From an uncultured Burkholderiales bacterium (lineage in GTDB: Bacteria; Pseudomonadota; Gammaproteobacteria; Burkholderiales; Burkholderiaceae_C), in NCBI GenBank assembly GCA_937891665.1, contig CALAGS010000236.1:1-64000 (forward strand): a stretch of 64,000 bases of DNA, in the 5' to 3' direction. How positions within the stretch are numbered: position 1 is the first letter of the stretch; each line of letters opens with the position of its first letter. A program made the translations under genes and the position numbers. This document shows positions 1-7,863 of this stretch, piece by piece. The notes beneath the pieces were generated by a model that made no database searches, was not told where the DNA came from, and saw nothing but the letters and a program-made list of their open reading frames with translations.

Positions 1-902
1 CCAAACCGATTGAGGGCTTGCCTGAGCTTGTGTCGCAAGGCCAAGGTGGTTTGTTTGATGTGGTCTTGCACCCTCAATATGCACAAAATGGCTGGATATA
101 TTGGGCTTACAACGCGCCTGGACCGGGCGGCTGGGGCACTGCTTTGGCCAGAGGCAAGCTTCAAGACCATCGCATGACTGAGGTGCAGGTGCTGTTCAGC
201 ATGCAGCCTAAAACACGTTCGAGCTTTCATTTTGGTGGCCGCATTGTGTTCGACCAAGCTGGCTTTGTTTATCTGACTTTGGGAGACCGTGGCGACAAAG
301 ACCGCGCCCAAAAAATGAACGACCACGCGGGCTCAGTCATACGCCTTCACGACGATGGTCGGGTACCCGTCAACAATCCTTTTGTTAACCGTGCAGGTGC
401 TTTGGCAGAAAAATGGACCTTGGGCAATCGCAACATGCAAGGTGCGGCTCTGCATCCCCAAACGGGTGAACTGTGGACACACGAACACGGACCGCAGGGT
501 GGGGATGAGGTCAACGTGATGCGTTCGGGTTTGAATTACGGCTGGCCCGTTATCACCTACGGCGTTAATTACGGATTAGGTACCAAGATTGGTGAGGGCC
601 AGGCCAAAGCTGGCTTGGAGCAGCCCTTGCGCGTGTGGGTACCCTCGATTGCGCCATCGGGCATGGCGTTCGTAAGCGGTTCACAGTTTCCCCAATGGCA
701 GGGCAATTTGCTGGTGGGCGCATTGCGCGGGCAGATGCTGCTTCGTCTGACGCTAGACGGCGAAAAAGTCTTGAGCGAAGAGCGCTTGCTTCAAGGGCGG
801 TCTCGCCTGCGCGATGTGAGAGTGGGGCCAGACGGTTTGGTCTACTTGCTGACGGACGAAGCTCAAGGCGCGTTGCTCAGGCTGGAGCCAGTCAAACCTT
901 GA
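1..902 (+). CDS. PQQ-dependent sugar dehydrogenase (glucose/sorbosone dehydrogenase family), 5' truncated by window edge
   Basis: Frame is open upstream of the TTG at 18 (KPIEGLPELVSQGQGGLFDV...); motifs GDRGDKDRAQ, GNRNMQG, HEHGPQGGDEVN are typical of soluble aldose dehydrogenase beta-propellers. Confidence 0.88.
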   Translation, partial: KPIEGLPELVSQGQGGLFDVVLHPQYAQNGWIYWAYNAPGPGGWGTALARGKLQDHRMTEVQVLFSMQPKTRSSFHFGGRIVFDQAGFVYLTLGDRGDKDRAQKMNDHAGSVIRLHDDGRVPVNNPFVNRAGALAEKWTLGNRNMQGAALHPQTGELWTHEHGPQGGDEVNVMRSGLNYGWPVITYGVNYGLGTKIGEGQAKAGLEQPLRVWVPSIAPSGMAFVSGSQFPQWQGNLLVGALRGQMLLRLTLDGEKVLSEERLLQGRSRLRDVRVGPDGLVYLLTDEAQGALLRLEPVKP

Positions 903-932
903 AAAGATCGATTCTGATTTACGATATCGACC

Positions 933-2480
933 ATGACCCAAACACCAAGATTCAAGCGTTACAGGCCTTTGTGGCTTGTCCTTGAGTCTTTTTTGCTTTT
1001 GTTTTTGTGGGGTTGTGCTCAGTCACCACAGTCACTCCGCACAACTTCATTGCCAGTTAGCCTTGTAGACCCTCAGGGGCCTGCGGCAGAGTGGCGCGCC
1101 ATGAACCGACTGAGTTATGGCCCAACACCCACCTTGATGGCCGACATCAAGTCTAAAGCTCATCCCAAAGAGTGGGCTTTGCACCAGTTGGATGCAGCGC
1201 GCAAAGCCAGCCTTGAGGCTCCCAAGCTTCCGTCAGATTTAGCGTCCATTAACGACAGCCTCCCATTGATCTTTGACGGTGCCCGCAGTGAACGAGAGGC
1301 CCGCGCTGCCGTCCCTGCGGGAACGCGTCTCAATGAATTGGTGGCCAACAAAAGACGTTTCAATTTTCAAGAACAAACAGAGGCCTTGTTTTACAACCGG
1401 ACTCAAGTGAACAAAGCCGTTGCTTGGCGCTTGGCAAGTTGCAGCAACGACGATGTTGAACAGCCGTTGCTCGCCCGAATGACAGAGTTCTGGTTTAACC
1501 ATTTCAATGTGTACCAACAAAAGGGCAGCGTGCGACCTTTTACAGGGCACTATGCCATCAATGTGGCCAGAGCCCATGCCTTGGGCAAATTTGAAGACTT
1601 GGTACTGGCCAGCGCCAAGCATCCCGCCATGCTTTACTACTTGGACCAATGGCTCAGTGTCAGCCCGCAAGCAGGGCGAGCTGGGCAAAACAGCCGCGGT
1701 TTGAATGAAAACTACGCCCGAGAATTGATGGAACTTCATACATTGGGCGTACATGGCGGTTATACCCAAGAAGACGTGCGTGAATTGGCCCGTGTGCTCA
1801 CAGGATGGACTGTTGCGCCGCGTTCTCAAGATGGTTTTCAGTTTGTCATGCGCTTGCACGATTCAGGCAACAAAACAATCATGGGCCAAAGCATCCCAAG
1901 TTCTGCGCAATTCATGGGTGTGAAAGAGGGCGAACAGGCCATTCGTTTCTTAGCCAACCATCCTGCAACAGCACAACGAGTTTCTCTGAGACTCGCGGAA
2001 TATTTTGTCGCTGACTTGCCTCCTCAAGCTTTGGTTGATCAAATGGCCAAGACATTTTTGGCAACAGGCGGCGACATTTATCAAGTTATGAAAGTAATGT
2101 TGAGCAGTGCAGCCTTTTGGGATCCTGAAAACAAACTGTATAGAACGCCTTACGATTTTGCTTGTGCCAGTTTGCGTGTTCTGAACGTGCCACAAGACCG
2201 CAACAAGTGGCTGCAAGCCTTTGGTTACTCATTCGTTGCGGGACAGGGCATTCAAAATTGGCAAACACCCGATGGCTATGCCTTCAATGCCAATACGTGG
2301 TTCACGCCCGAGGCCTTGACGCGGCGCATTGACTTTGCACTGACCATTGCGCGCAACGCACCAGAGCGAAGCGATTTGTACCCCTATCTCAGCGAGGCTA
2401 CCACCAACGCCGTCATGAAGCAGCCACCCCTGCAAAGAATGGGCTTTGTGTTGGGCAGTTCCGAATTGGTTTTCAAGTAA
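933..2480 (+). CDS. DUF1800 domain-containing protein, predicted lipoprotein
   Basis: Lipobox-like LFLWGCAQ near the N-terminus; RMTEFWFNHFNV and NENYARELMELHTLGV motifs typical of DUF1800. Confidence 0.88.
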   Translation: MTQTPRFKRYRPLWLVLESFLLLFLWGCAQSPQSLRTTSLPVSLVDPQGPAAEWRAMNRLSYGPTPTLMADIKSKAHPKEWALHQLDAARKASLEAPKLPSDLASINDSLPLIFDGARSEREARAAVPAGTRLNELVANKRRFNFQEQTEALFYNRTQVNKAVAWRLASCSNDDVEQPLLARMTEFWFNHFNVYQQKGSVRPFTGHYAINVARAHALGKFEDLVLASAKHPAMLYYLDQWLSVSPQAGRAGQNSRGLNENYARELMELHTLGVHGGYTQEDVRELARVLTGWTVAPRSQDGFQFVMRLHDSGNKTIMGQSIPSSAQFMGVKEGEQAIRFLANHPATAQRVSLRLAEYFVADLPPQALVDQMAKTFLATGGDIYQVMKVMLSSAAFWDPENKLYRTPYDFACASLRVLNVPQDRNKWLQAFGYSFVAGQGIQNWQTPDGYAFNANTWFTPEALTRRIDFALTIARNAPERSDLYPYLSEATTNAVMKQPPLQRMGFVLGSSELVFK

Positions 2481-2500
2481 CGAAGTTGAAAGCAGATCGC

Positions 2501-3742
2501 ATGTTGTCTAATCGTCGCCAAGCCATTTTTCAAACACTCAGCATGGGGGCGTTTGCTTTGCCTGCCATTTCCGCCTTAGCGGACGCGCCTTCATCTTCTG
2601 GCCGAATGGTGCTGGTATTTTTGCGCGGCGCCTACGACGGCCTTTCGATGTTGGTTCCACATGGCGATGACAGGTACTTGCAGATTCGTCCCAACATCGG
2701 CATACCTAAACCAGATGGTTCTCAAAAAACGGCCTTAGCGCTTGACGCAACGTTTGGCCTGCATCCTGCTTGTGCGGCCTTGCTGCCGCTTTGGCAACAA
2801 GGCGTGTTGGCTGCTATTCCCTGTGCAGGTTCACCCGATGCCAGCCGATCTCATTTTGATGCGCAATACCATTGGGAAACAGGTAAGCCGGGTTCAAGTT
2901 CGCCATCTGCTGGATGGCTCAATGTACTTTCGGGCATGGTTGGCAATGGCGTTGGTCTTCATGCACTGGGTGTCGGGGAGAGTAGCCCACGAATTTTGTC
3001 GGGTCCCAGACCTGTTCAGTTGGTGGGAAACGGTTTGTCAGCCACAAGAGCAGGAACGCTTGCAGAAAGCAAGACGCGGGAGGCGGTCCTTCAGTTGTAT
3101 GCTGGCAATGAGAAGATGGCCAGCGCCATGCTAGAGGGTGCGACTAACCGCATGTCTACAGCGGCCATGCTTAAGACGCCCAGCATGGCTTCAAGCAATG
3201 AGCAGCAAGCTGCCAACAATGGTGCGGGTTCGCCTCAGGGACTGGCATTAGATGCCAAACACCTTGGAACTTTGATGCAACAAAATCGACAGCTTCGGCT
3301 TGGATTTTTGTCTTCAGGGGGTTGGGATACCCACATCAATCAAGGCAATGTGTCCGGCTTGTTGGCCAACAATTTAAGCAACCTCGCGAACACACTCATT
3401 CAACTCAGAGCCGCTTTCAATGAGCCCAATGATGTGGTGATTGTGGCCAGCGAATTTGGCCGAACTTGCGCTGAAAATGGCACTCGCGGCACTGATCACG
3501 GTCACGGCAATGTGATGTGGCTGCTAGGCAACCGCGTGCAGGGCGGAAAATGGCACGGAAGATGGGACGGACTGACTCAGAATCAACTCAACGAGGGCAG
3601 AGATTTGCCAGTGCACCACGACTTTCGAGGCGTTTTTGCGCAAACGCTTGTTTCGAGTTTAGGCTTGGCAAAGGGAAGCGTTGTTGACGTTTTTCCTGGC
3701 TTTCGGTGGGATGACAGCCTGGATGGAATTTTCAAAGCTTAA
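2501..3742 (+). CDS. DUF1501 domain-containing secreted protein (Tat-like signal)
   Basis: MLSNRRQAIFQ twin-Arg-like N-terminus; MVLVFLRGAYDGLSMLVPHGD, SHFDAQYHWETG, ASEFGRTCAENGTRGTDHGHGNVMWLLG typical of DUF1501. ORF track extends to a TTG at 2486; ATG at 2501 preferred. Confidence 0.88.
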   Translation: MLSNRRQAIFQTLSMGAFALPAISALADAPSSSGRMVLVFLRGAYDGLSMLVPHGDDRYLQIRPNIGIPKPDGSQKTALALDATFGLHPACAALLPLWQQGVLAAIPCAGSPDASRSHFDAQYHWETGKPGSSSPSAGWLNVLSGMVGNGVGLHALGVGESSPRILSGPRPVQLVGNGLSATRAGTLAESKTREAVLQLYAGNEKMASAMLEGATNRMSTAAMLKTPSMASSNEQQAANNGAGSPQGLALDAKHLGTLMQQNRQLRLGFLSSGGWDTHINQGNVSGLLANNLSNLANTLIQLRAAFNEPNDVVIVASEFGRTCAENGTRGTDHGHGNVMWLLGNRVQGGKWHGRWDGLTQNQLNEGRDLPVHHDFRGVFAQTLVSSLGLAKGSVVDVFPGFRWDDSLDGIFKA

Positions 3743-3751
3743 AGTCAAAGT

Positions 3752-3952
3752 TCATTGAAAATAGCACCACAATCCATAACACTTGCCTGAAAACCATTCG
3801 ATGGCAATATCAAGCAGAACAGTAAAAAGAAAAAATGGCAACCCAAAATACACGGCAGCCCAAAATCCTGCCAACCAAGTTGGGCGTGGCTCTTTGAGCC
3901 TGTAGCCCATCACTGTTTGGGCCTGACGTTTTTCAAGGAATTTTTTCAGCAT
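3752..3952 (-). CDS. Small putative membrane protein (66 aa)
   Basis: From the internal ATG (3952): MLKKFLEKRQAQTVMGYRLKEPRPTWLAGFWAAVYFGLPFFLFTVLLDIAIEWFSGKCYGLWCYFQ; basic N-terminus plus one hydrophobic segment. Confidence 0.45.
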   Translation of the reverse strand: MLKKFLEKRQAQTVMGYRLKEPRPTWLAGFWAAVYFGLPFFLFTVLLDIAIEWFSGKCYGLWCYFQ

Positions 3953-3991
3953 GCTAAGGCGCTTAATTTCAATCTCCAAAAAGGTGTGCCA

Positions 3992-4912
3992 ATGATAGTG
4001 CATTGGGATGGGCATGACCTTGCAGAGTGGGATGCGGTTCACACAGCGGCGGCTGGGGCTTTGCAGCAAGGGTGGGACTATGGCTCAAGTTTGAAATTGT
4101 TGGGGGTGCCGGTTCTAAGAGCTCGTGTCATAGATGATGGTCAGCAAGTCGCCCAAGCGCAGTTCATAGTCAGGAAGTGGGGCAAATTTGGTGCTGTTGC
4201 CCTTTGTACGCGTGGCCCCATTTGGTCTAAGTCCTTGGCACCTGAAGTCGAAGCCAACGTTTACAAGGCATTGAAAAAATCACTGCCGCTCACGGGTATT
4301 CGCTTCATGGCCGTTACGCCTGAAGTTCCAGAGGGTCAAGTACACGGCCTGCATCCCATGCGCAGAATCATGTCGGGCATGTCGACGGTCATGCTCGACA
4401 TGGCTCAACCTATTTCTGAGATAAGAGCGCAACTTGAAGGGCGCTGGCGAACAAGCCTGGTAAGCGCTGAGTCAAGCGCCATGACGGTTCACCGTGTGGG
4501 CACCAATGAAGGTCAGTACAGGTGGTTGCTCGACAATGAAAAGCAACAAAGGGTTGACAAGCAGCTTGAAGGTTTGCCGCTTCCTTTTTTTGACCTCTAT
4601 GTGCAATCGCGCAAGCAACCCGCCAAAAATATTTTGACACTCAGAAGTGATTTGGGCAGAGATCGCATTGCAGCCATGATGTTTTTGATTCATGGTGAAG
4701 CGGCCACCTACCAAGTAGGTTGGACCTCAGATCAGGGCCGTGAGCTGAATGCACACCATTTGATTTTGTGGCACGCTGTTGAAGAGCTGCGCGAAAGAGG
4801 CGTCAGAGTATTGGACTTGGGCGGCGTCAATACGATTCGAAGCGCAGGTGTCGCTAGATTTAAGATGCGGACAGGTGGCAAGGTCCTGACCTTGGCAGGT
4901 ACTTATATTTAA
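3992..4912 (+). CDS. FemAB/GNAT-fold peptidoglycan bridge-like aminoacyltransferase
   Basis: ORF track start at 3917; ATG 3992 (MIVHWDGHDLAEWDAV) preferred. C-terminal HHLILWHAVEELRERGVRVLDLGGVN...GVARFKMRTGG resembles the FemX/FemAB-type acyltransferase fold. Confidence 0.7.
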   Translation: MIVHWDGHDLAEWDAVHTAAAGALQQGWDYGSSLKLLGVPVLRARVIDDGQQVAQAQFIVRKWGKFGAVALCTRGPIWSKSLAPEVEANVYKALKKSLPLTGIRFMAVTPEVPEGQVHGLHPMRRIMSGMSTVMLDMAQPISEIRAQLEGRWRTSLVSAESSAMTVHRVGTNEGQYRWLLDNEKQQRVDKQLEGLPLPFFDLYVQSRKQPAKNILTLRSDLGRDRIAAMMFLIHGEAATYQVGWTSDQGRELNAHHLILWHAVEELRERGVRVLDLGGVNTIRSAGVARFKMRTGGKVLTLAGTYI

Positions 4913-4934
4913 GCTTTGAAAGTCAAGATAACTT

Positions 4935-5555
4935 ATGTATTTGCCTAAACAGTTCAATCATCCAGAGCATGCCAGAAGCATCATTTTGGAAAATCCATTG
5001 GCCAGTTTGGTTTCGAACGATGATGAAGGTTTTCCATTTATCAGCCACATCCCCATCAAGTTGATGCCCCATGCAACAGATCCGCAACAAGACATGTTGC
5101 TGGGTCATGTTGCCAAGGGCAATCCACATGCTGGCTTTTTGCACAAACGGCCTGAAGTCCTTTTGACATTCATGGGACCTCAGGCTTACATGTCGCCTGC
5201 CGTCTACCCTGATTTGATCAGGGTGCCCACATGGAGTTATGTGGCTGTTCATGTCAAAGCCGAAGTTCGCATATTGGAAGGCGAAGAGGCGAAAGATGCG
5301 CTCTTGAAGCAATTGATTGCCGATCACGAACCGGCCTATGCGCAGCAATGGCGCGGCCTTCCAGAAACCTATACGCATCCCATGATGAATGCCATCGTGG
5401 CCTTTGAGATGAAGTTGTTAGAAGTGCAGACCAAGGTTAAGCTTAACCAGCATCGCCCTGAGGCTCATGCGGCCATGCATGCTGCCTATGATGCTGGCAA
5501 CGAATCTGAAAAAGCTTTGGCCCTTTGGATGCGGCGACTCGGACTGGTTTCATGA
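4935..5555 (+). CDS. FMN-binding negative transcriptional regulator, PaiB family
   Basis: MYLPKQFNHPEHARSIILENPLASLVSNDDEGFPFISHIPIKL and WSYVAVHVKAEVRI typical of PaiB. Confidence 0.85.
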   Translation: MYLPKQFNHPEHARSIILENPLASLVSNDDEGFPFISHIPIKLMPHATDPQQDMLLGHVAKGNPHAGFLHKRPEVLLTFMGPQAYMSPAVYPDLIRVPTWSYVAVHVKAEVRILEGEEAKDALLKQLIADHEPAYAQQWRGLPETYTHPMMNAIVAFEMKLLEVQTKVKLNQHRPEAHAAMHAAYDAGNESEKALALWMRRLGLVS

Positions 5556-6958
5556 ACACTGATTTACAGTGGATGCAAGCAGCCGTTGAATTGGCCAAAG
5601 AAGCAGGGCAGGCTGGTGAAGTTCCAGTGGGTGCCGTGGTTGTTCGAGATGGCATCCTTGTCGGCAGGGGTCGCAACGGTCCTATCGGCAACACAGACCC
5701 TACTGCCCATGCAGAAATCATGGCTTTGCGTGATGCTGCCAAAACAATAGGCAATTACCGCTTTGAAAACTGTACCCTGTACGTTACGTTAGAGCCCTGC
5801 ACCATGTGCTCTGGCGCCATTCTCAATTCACGCATTTCTCGGCTGGTGTTTGGTGCGTCTGAGCCTAGAACTGGCGCGGCGGGCTCGGTGTTGGATGTCT
5901 TTGCCAACCAAGACATCAACCACCAAACAAAAGTGGCAGGCGGTGTCTTGTCCGATGAATGCAGACAACTCTTGACGCAGTTTTTCAAACCCAAACGAAT
6001 CAATATGAACCCATTGCGCGATGATGCCTTAAGACCACCAGACGATTGGTTTGAGGATGTTCCTGATTACCCATGGGCAGCCCACTATGTGTCAGATTTG
6101 CCATCACTGAATGGTCTGCGCCTGCACTATTTGGATGAAGGTCTTCGTGAAATTCCGAGCCAAGTTCAAGACGCATCCAACCGCCAACAATTGACCTATT
6201 TGTGTTTGCATGGCAACCCTGCTTGGAGTTATTTGTACCGAAAGATGATTCCTACTTTCACAGCCCATGGTCACCGTGTTGTGGCGCCAGACCTCATTGG
6301 TTTTGGGAAAAGTGATAAGTTTAAAAAAGCCAATCAGCACAGCTTTGAATTCCACCGCCAAGTCTTGCTAGATTTCATTGAACATTTGGATTTGAAACGC
6401 ATCGTTTTGGTTGTTCAAGATTGGGGCGGCATTTTGGGGCTGACCTTGCCGATGGACATGCCCCATCGCTTTGAAGGTTTGTTGGTGATGAACACGGCAT
6501 TGGCAACAGGCACTCAGCCCTTGTCAAAAGGTTTTTTAAGTTGGCGTGAGTGGTGCCAAGCCAATCCCGACTTTGATGTGGCCAAGCTCTTTGCGCGGGG
6601 CAACAAACACATGTCGAATGCAGAAACGCAAGCCTACAACAGCCCGTTCAAAGATCGTGGCCATCGCGCAGCACTTCATGCTTTTCCGCCCATGGTGCCA
6701 GAGTTTGAAAACAGCCCAGGCGCAGAAATTTCAAGACAAGCCCTTCACTTTTGGCGCGAGCAGTGGCAAGGCCAAACCATGATGGCCATTGGTCTTCAAG
6801 ACCCCGTGCTGGGAGAGCCTGTGATGCGTGAGCTGCAGCAAAACATCAAAGGCTGCCCGCCACCCCTTCTTTTGTCGCAGGCAGGACATTTTGTGCAAGA
6901 ACATGGCCAATCGATTGCTGAATCCGCCGTACAGTATTTCAAAGTTAGTACCTCATGA
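5552..6958 (+). CDS. tadA: Fusion protein: N-terminal tRNA adenosine(34) deaminase (TadA) plus C-terminal DhlA-like haloalkane dehalogenase (HLD-I type)
   Basis: ATGA overlap with the previous gene. N-terminal HAE (TAHAEIMALRDAA) and PCTMC (LEPCTMCSGAI) deaminase motifs; in-frame junction LLTQFFKPKRINMNPLRDDALRPPDDWFEDVPDYPW; C-terminal HGNPAWSYLYRKMIP, VVQDWGGILGLTLPM, GLQDPVLGEPVM, QAGHFVQEHG closely resemble DhlA. Confidence 0.9.
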   Translation: MNTDLQWMQAAVELAKEAGQAGEVPVGAVVVRDGILVGRGRNGPIGNTDPTAHAEIMALRDAAKTIGNYRFENCTLYVTLEPCTMCSGAILNSRISRLVFGASEPRTGAAGSVLDVFANQDINHQTKVAGGVLSDECRQLLTQFFKPKRINMNPLRDDALRPPDDWFEDVPDYPWAAHYVSDLPSLNGLRLHYLDEGLREIPSQVQDASNRQQLTYLCLHGNPAWSYLYRKMIPTFTAHGHRVVAPDLIGFGKSDKFKKANQHSFEFHRQVLLDFIEHLDLKRIVLVVQDWGGILGLTLPMDMPHRFEGLLVMNTALATGTQPLSKGFLSWREWCQANPDFDVAKLFARGNKHMSNAETQAYNSPFKDRGHRAALHAFPPMVPEFENSPGAEISRQALHFWREQWQGQTMMAIGLQDPVLGEPVMRELQQNIKGCPPPLLLSQAGHFVQEHGQSIAESAVQYFKVSTS

Positions 6959-7863
6959 GTCACATTTACATCTTTTCTCCCTCCAGTGCCGTGCGTGACA
7001 AGGCTGCCTTTAAGCGCGGCATCAAACGCCTTGAAGCGCAGGGCCATGAAGTCCAAGTTGACCCTGATGCACTGACAAGTCACATGCGGTTTGCGGGAGA
7101 TGATGAAACTCGTTTGAAGGCCATCGCTCGTGCTGCAGCCAGTGGCGCCAACATTGCCATGATTTCACGGGGTGGTTATGGTCTTACGCGTCTGTTGACA
7201 CAATTGCCATACAAAGCCATTGCAAAATCGATCGACAATGGAACCCAATATGTGGGCTTAAGCGATTTCAGCGCTTTTCAATTGGCGATCTATGCAAAAA
7301 CACAGCGCATCACATGGCAAGGCCCTGCGCTTGGAGAAGACTTTGGACCCGAGAGTGAACCCGATGACATCATGCAAGCGTGCTTTGATGATTTGTGTTT
7401 GGAGCAAGGGGAGGGTACAGGTTGGCGCATGCCTGTTGAGTCTTTGCAAAAAAATGTGAAGGTGAACAACGCCGTTTTGTGGGGGGGCAATTTAGCGGTG
7501 CTCACTTCAATGCTGGGCACACCTTATTTTCCATTGGTTAAGAAGGGCGTTTTATTTCTAGAAGACGTAGGAGAGCACCCCTATAAGATTGAACGCATGC
7601 TGACGCAATTGCTCAATGCGGGTGTTTTGCAAAATCAAAAGGCCATCGTGTTTGGACAGTTCACATCGTATAAGTTGATTCCCCACGACAAGGGTTTCAA
7701 ACTCAAAACCGTGATTGACAGGTTACGGAATCAACTCAAAATTCCCGTTTTGACCGGGCTGCCATTTGGTCATGTTTCAACCAAAGTGCTTTTGCCCATC
7801 GGTGCCAAAGTCGATTTGGCCACGGAAGGCCGCGATGCATTTTTAGTTTGGGGACACATCTAA
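6955..7863 (+). CDS. LD-carboxypeptidase (peptidase family S66)
   Basis: ISRGGYGLTRLL, VGLSDFSAFQLA, LFLEDVGEHPYKIERML motifs; ATGA overlap with the upstream gene. Confidence 0.88.
   Translation: MSHIYIFSPSSAVRDKAAFKRGIKRLEAQGHEVQVDPDALTSHMRFAGDDETRLKAIARAAASGANIAMISRGGYGLTRLLTQLPYKAIAKSIDNGTQYVGLSDFSAFQLAIYAKTQRITWQGPALGEDFGPESEPDDIMQACFDDLCLEQGEGTGWRMPVESLQKNVKVNNAVLWGGNLAVLTSMLGTPYFPLVKKGVLFLEDVGEHPYKIERMLTQLLNAGVLQNQKAIVFGQFTSYKLIPHDKGFKLKTVIDRLRNQLKIPVLTGLPFGHVSTKVLLPIGAKVDLATEGRDAFLVWGHI

Noticed and set aside
1239-1859. 206 aa minus-strand ORF
   Set aside because: Antisense to the DUF1800 gene; low-complexity translation without family signatures.
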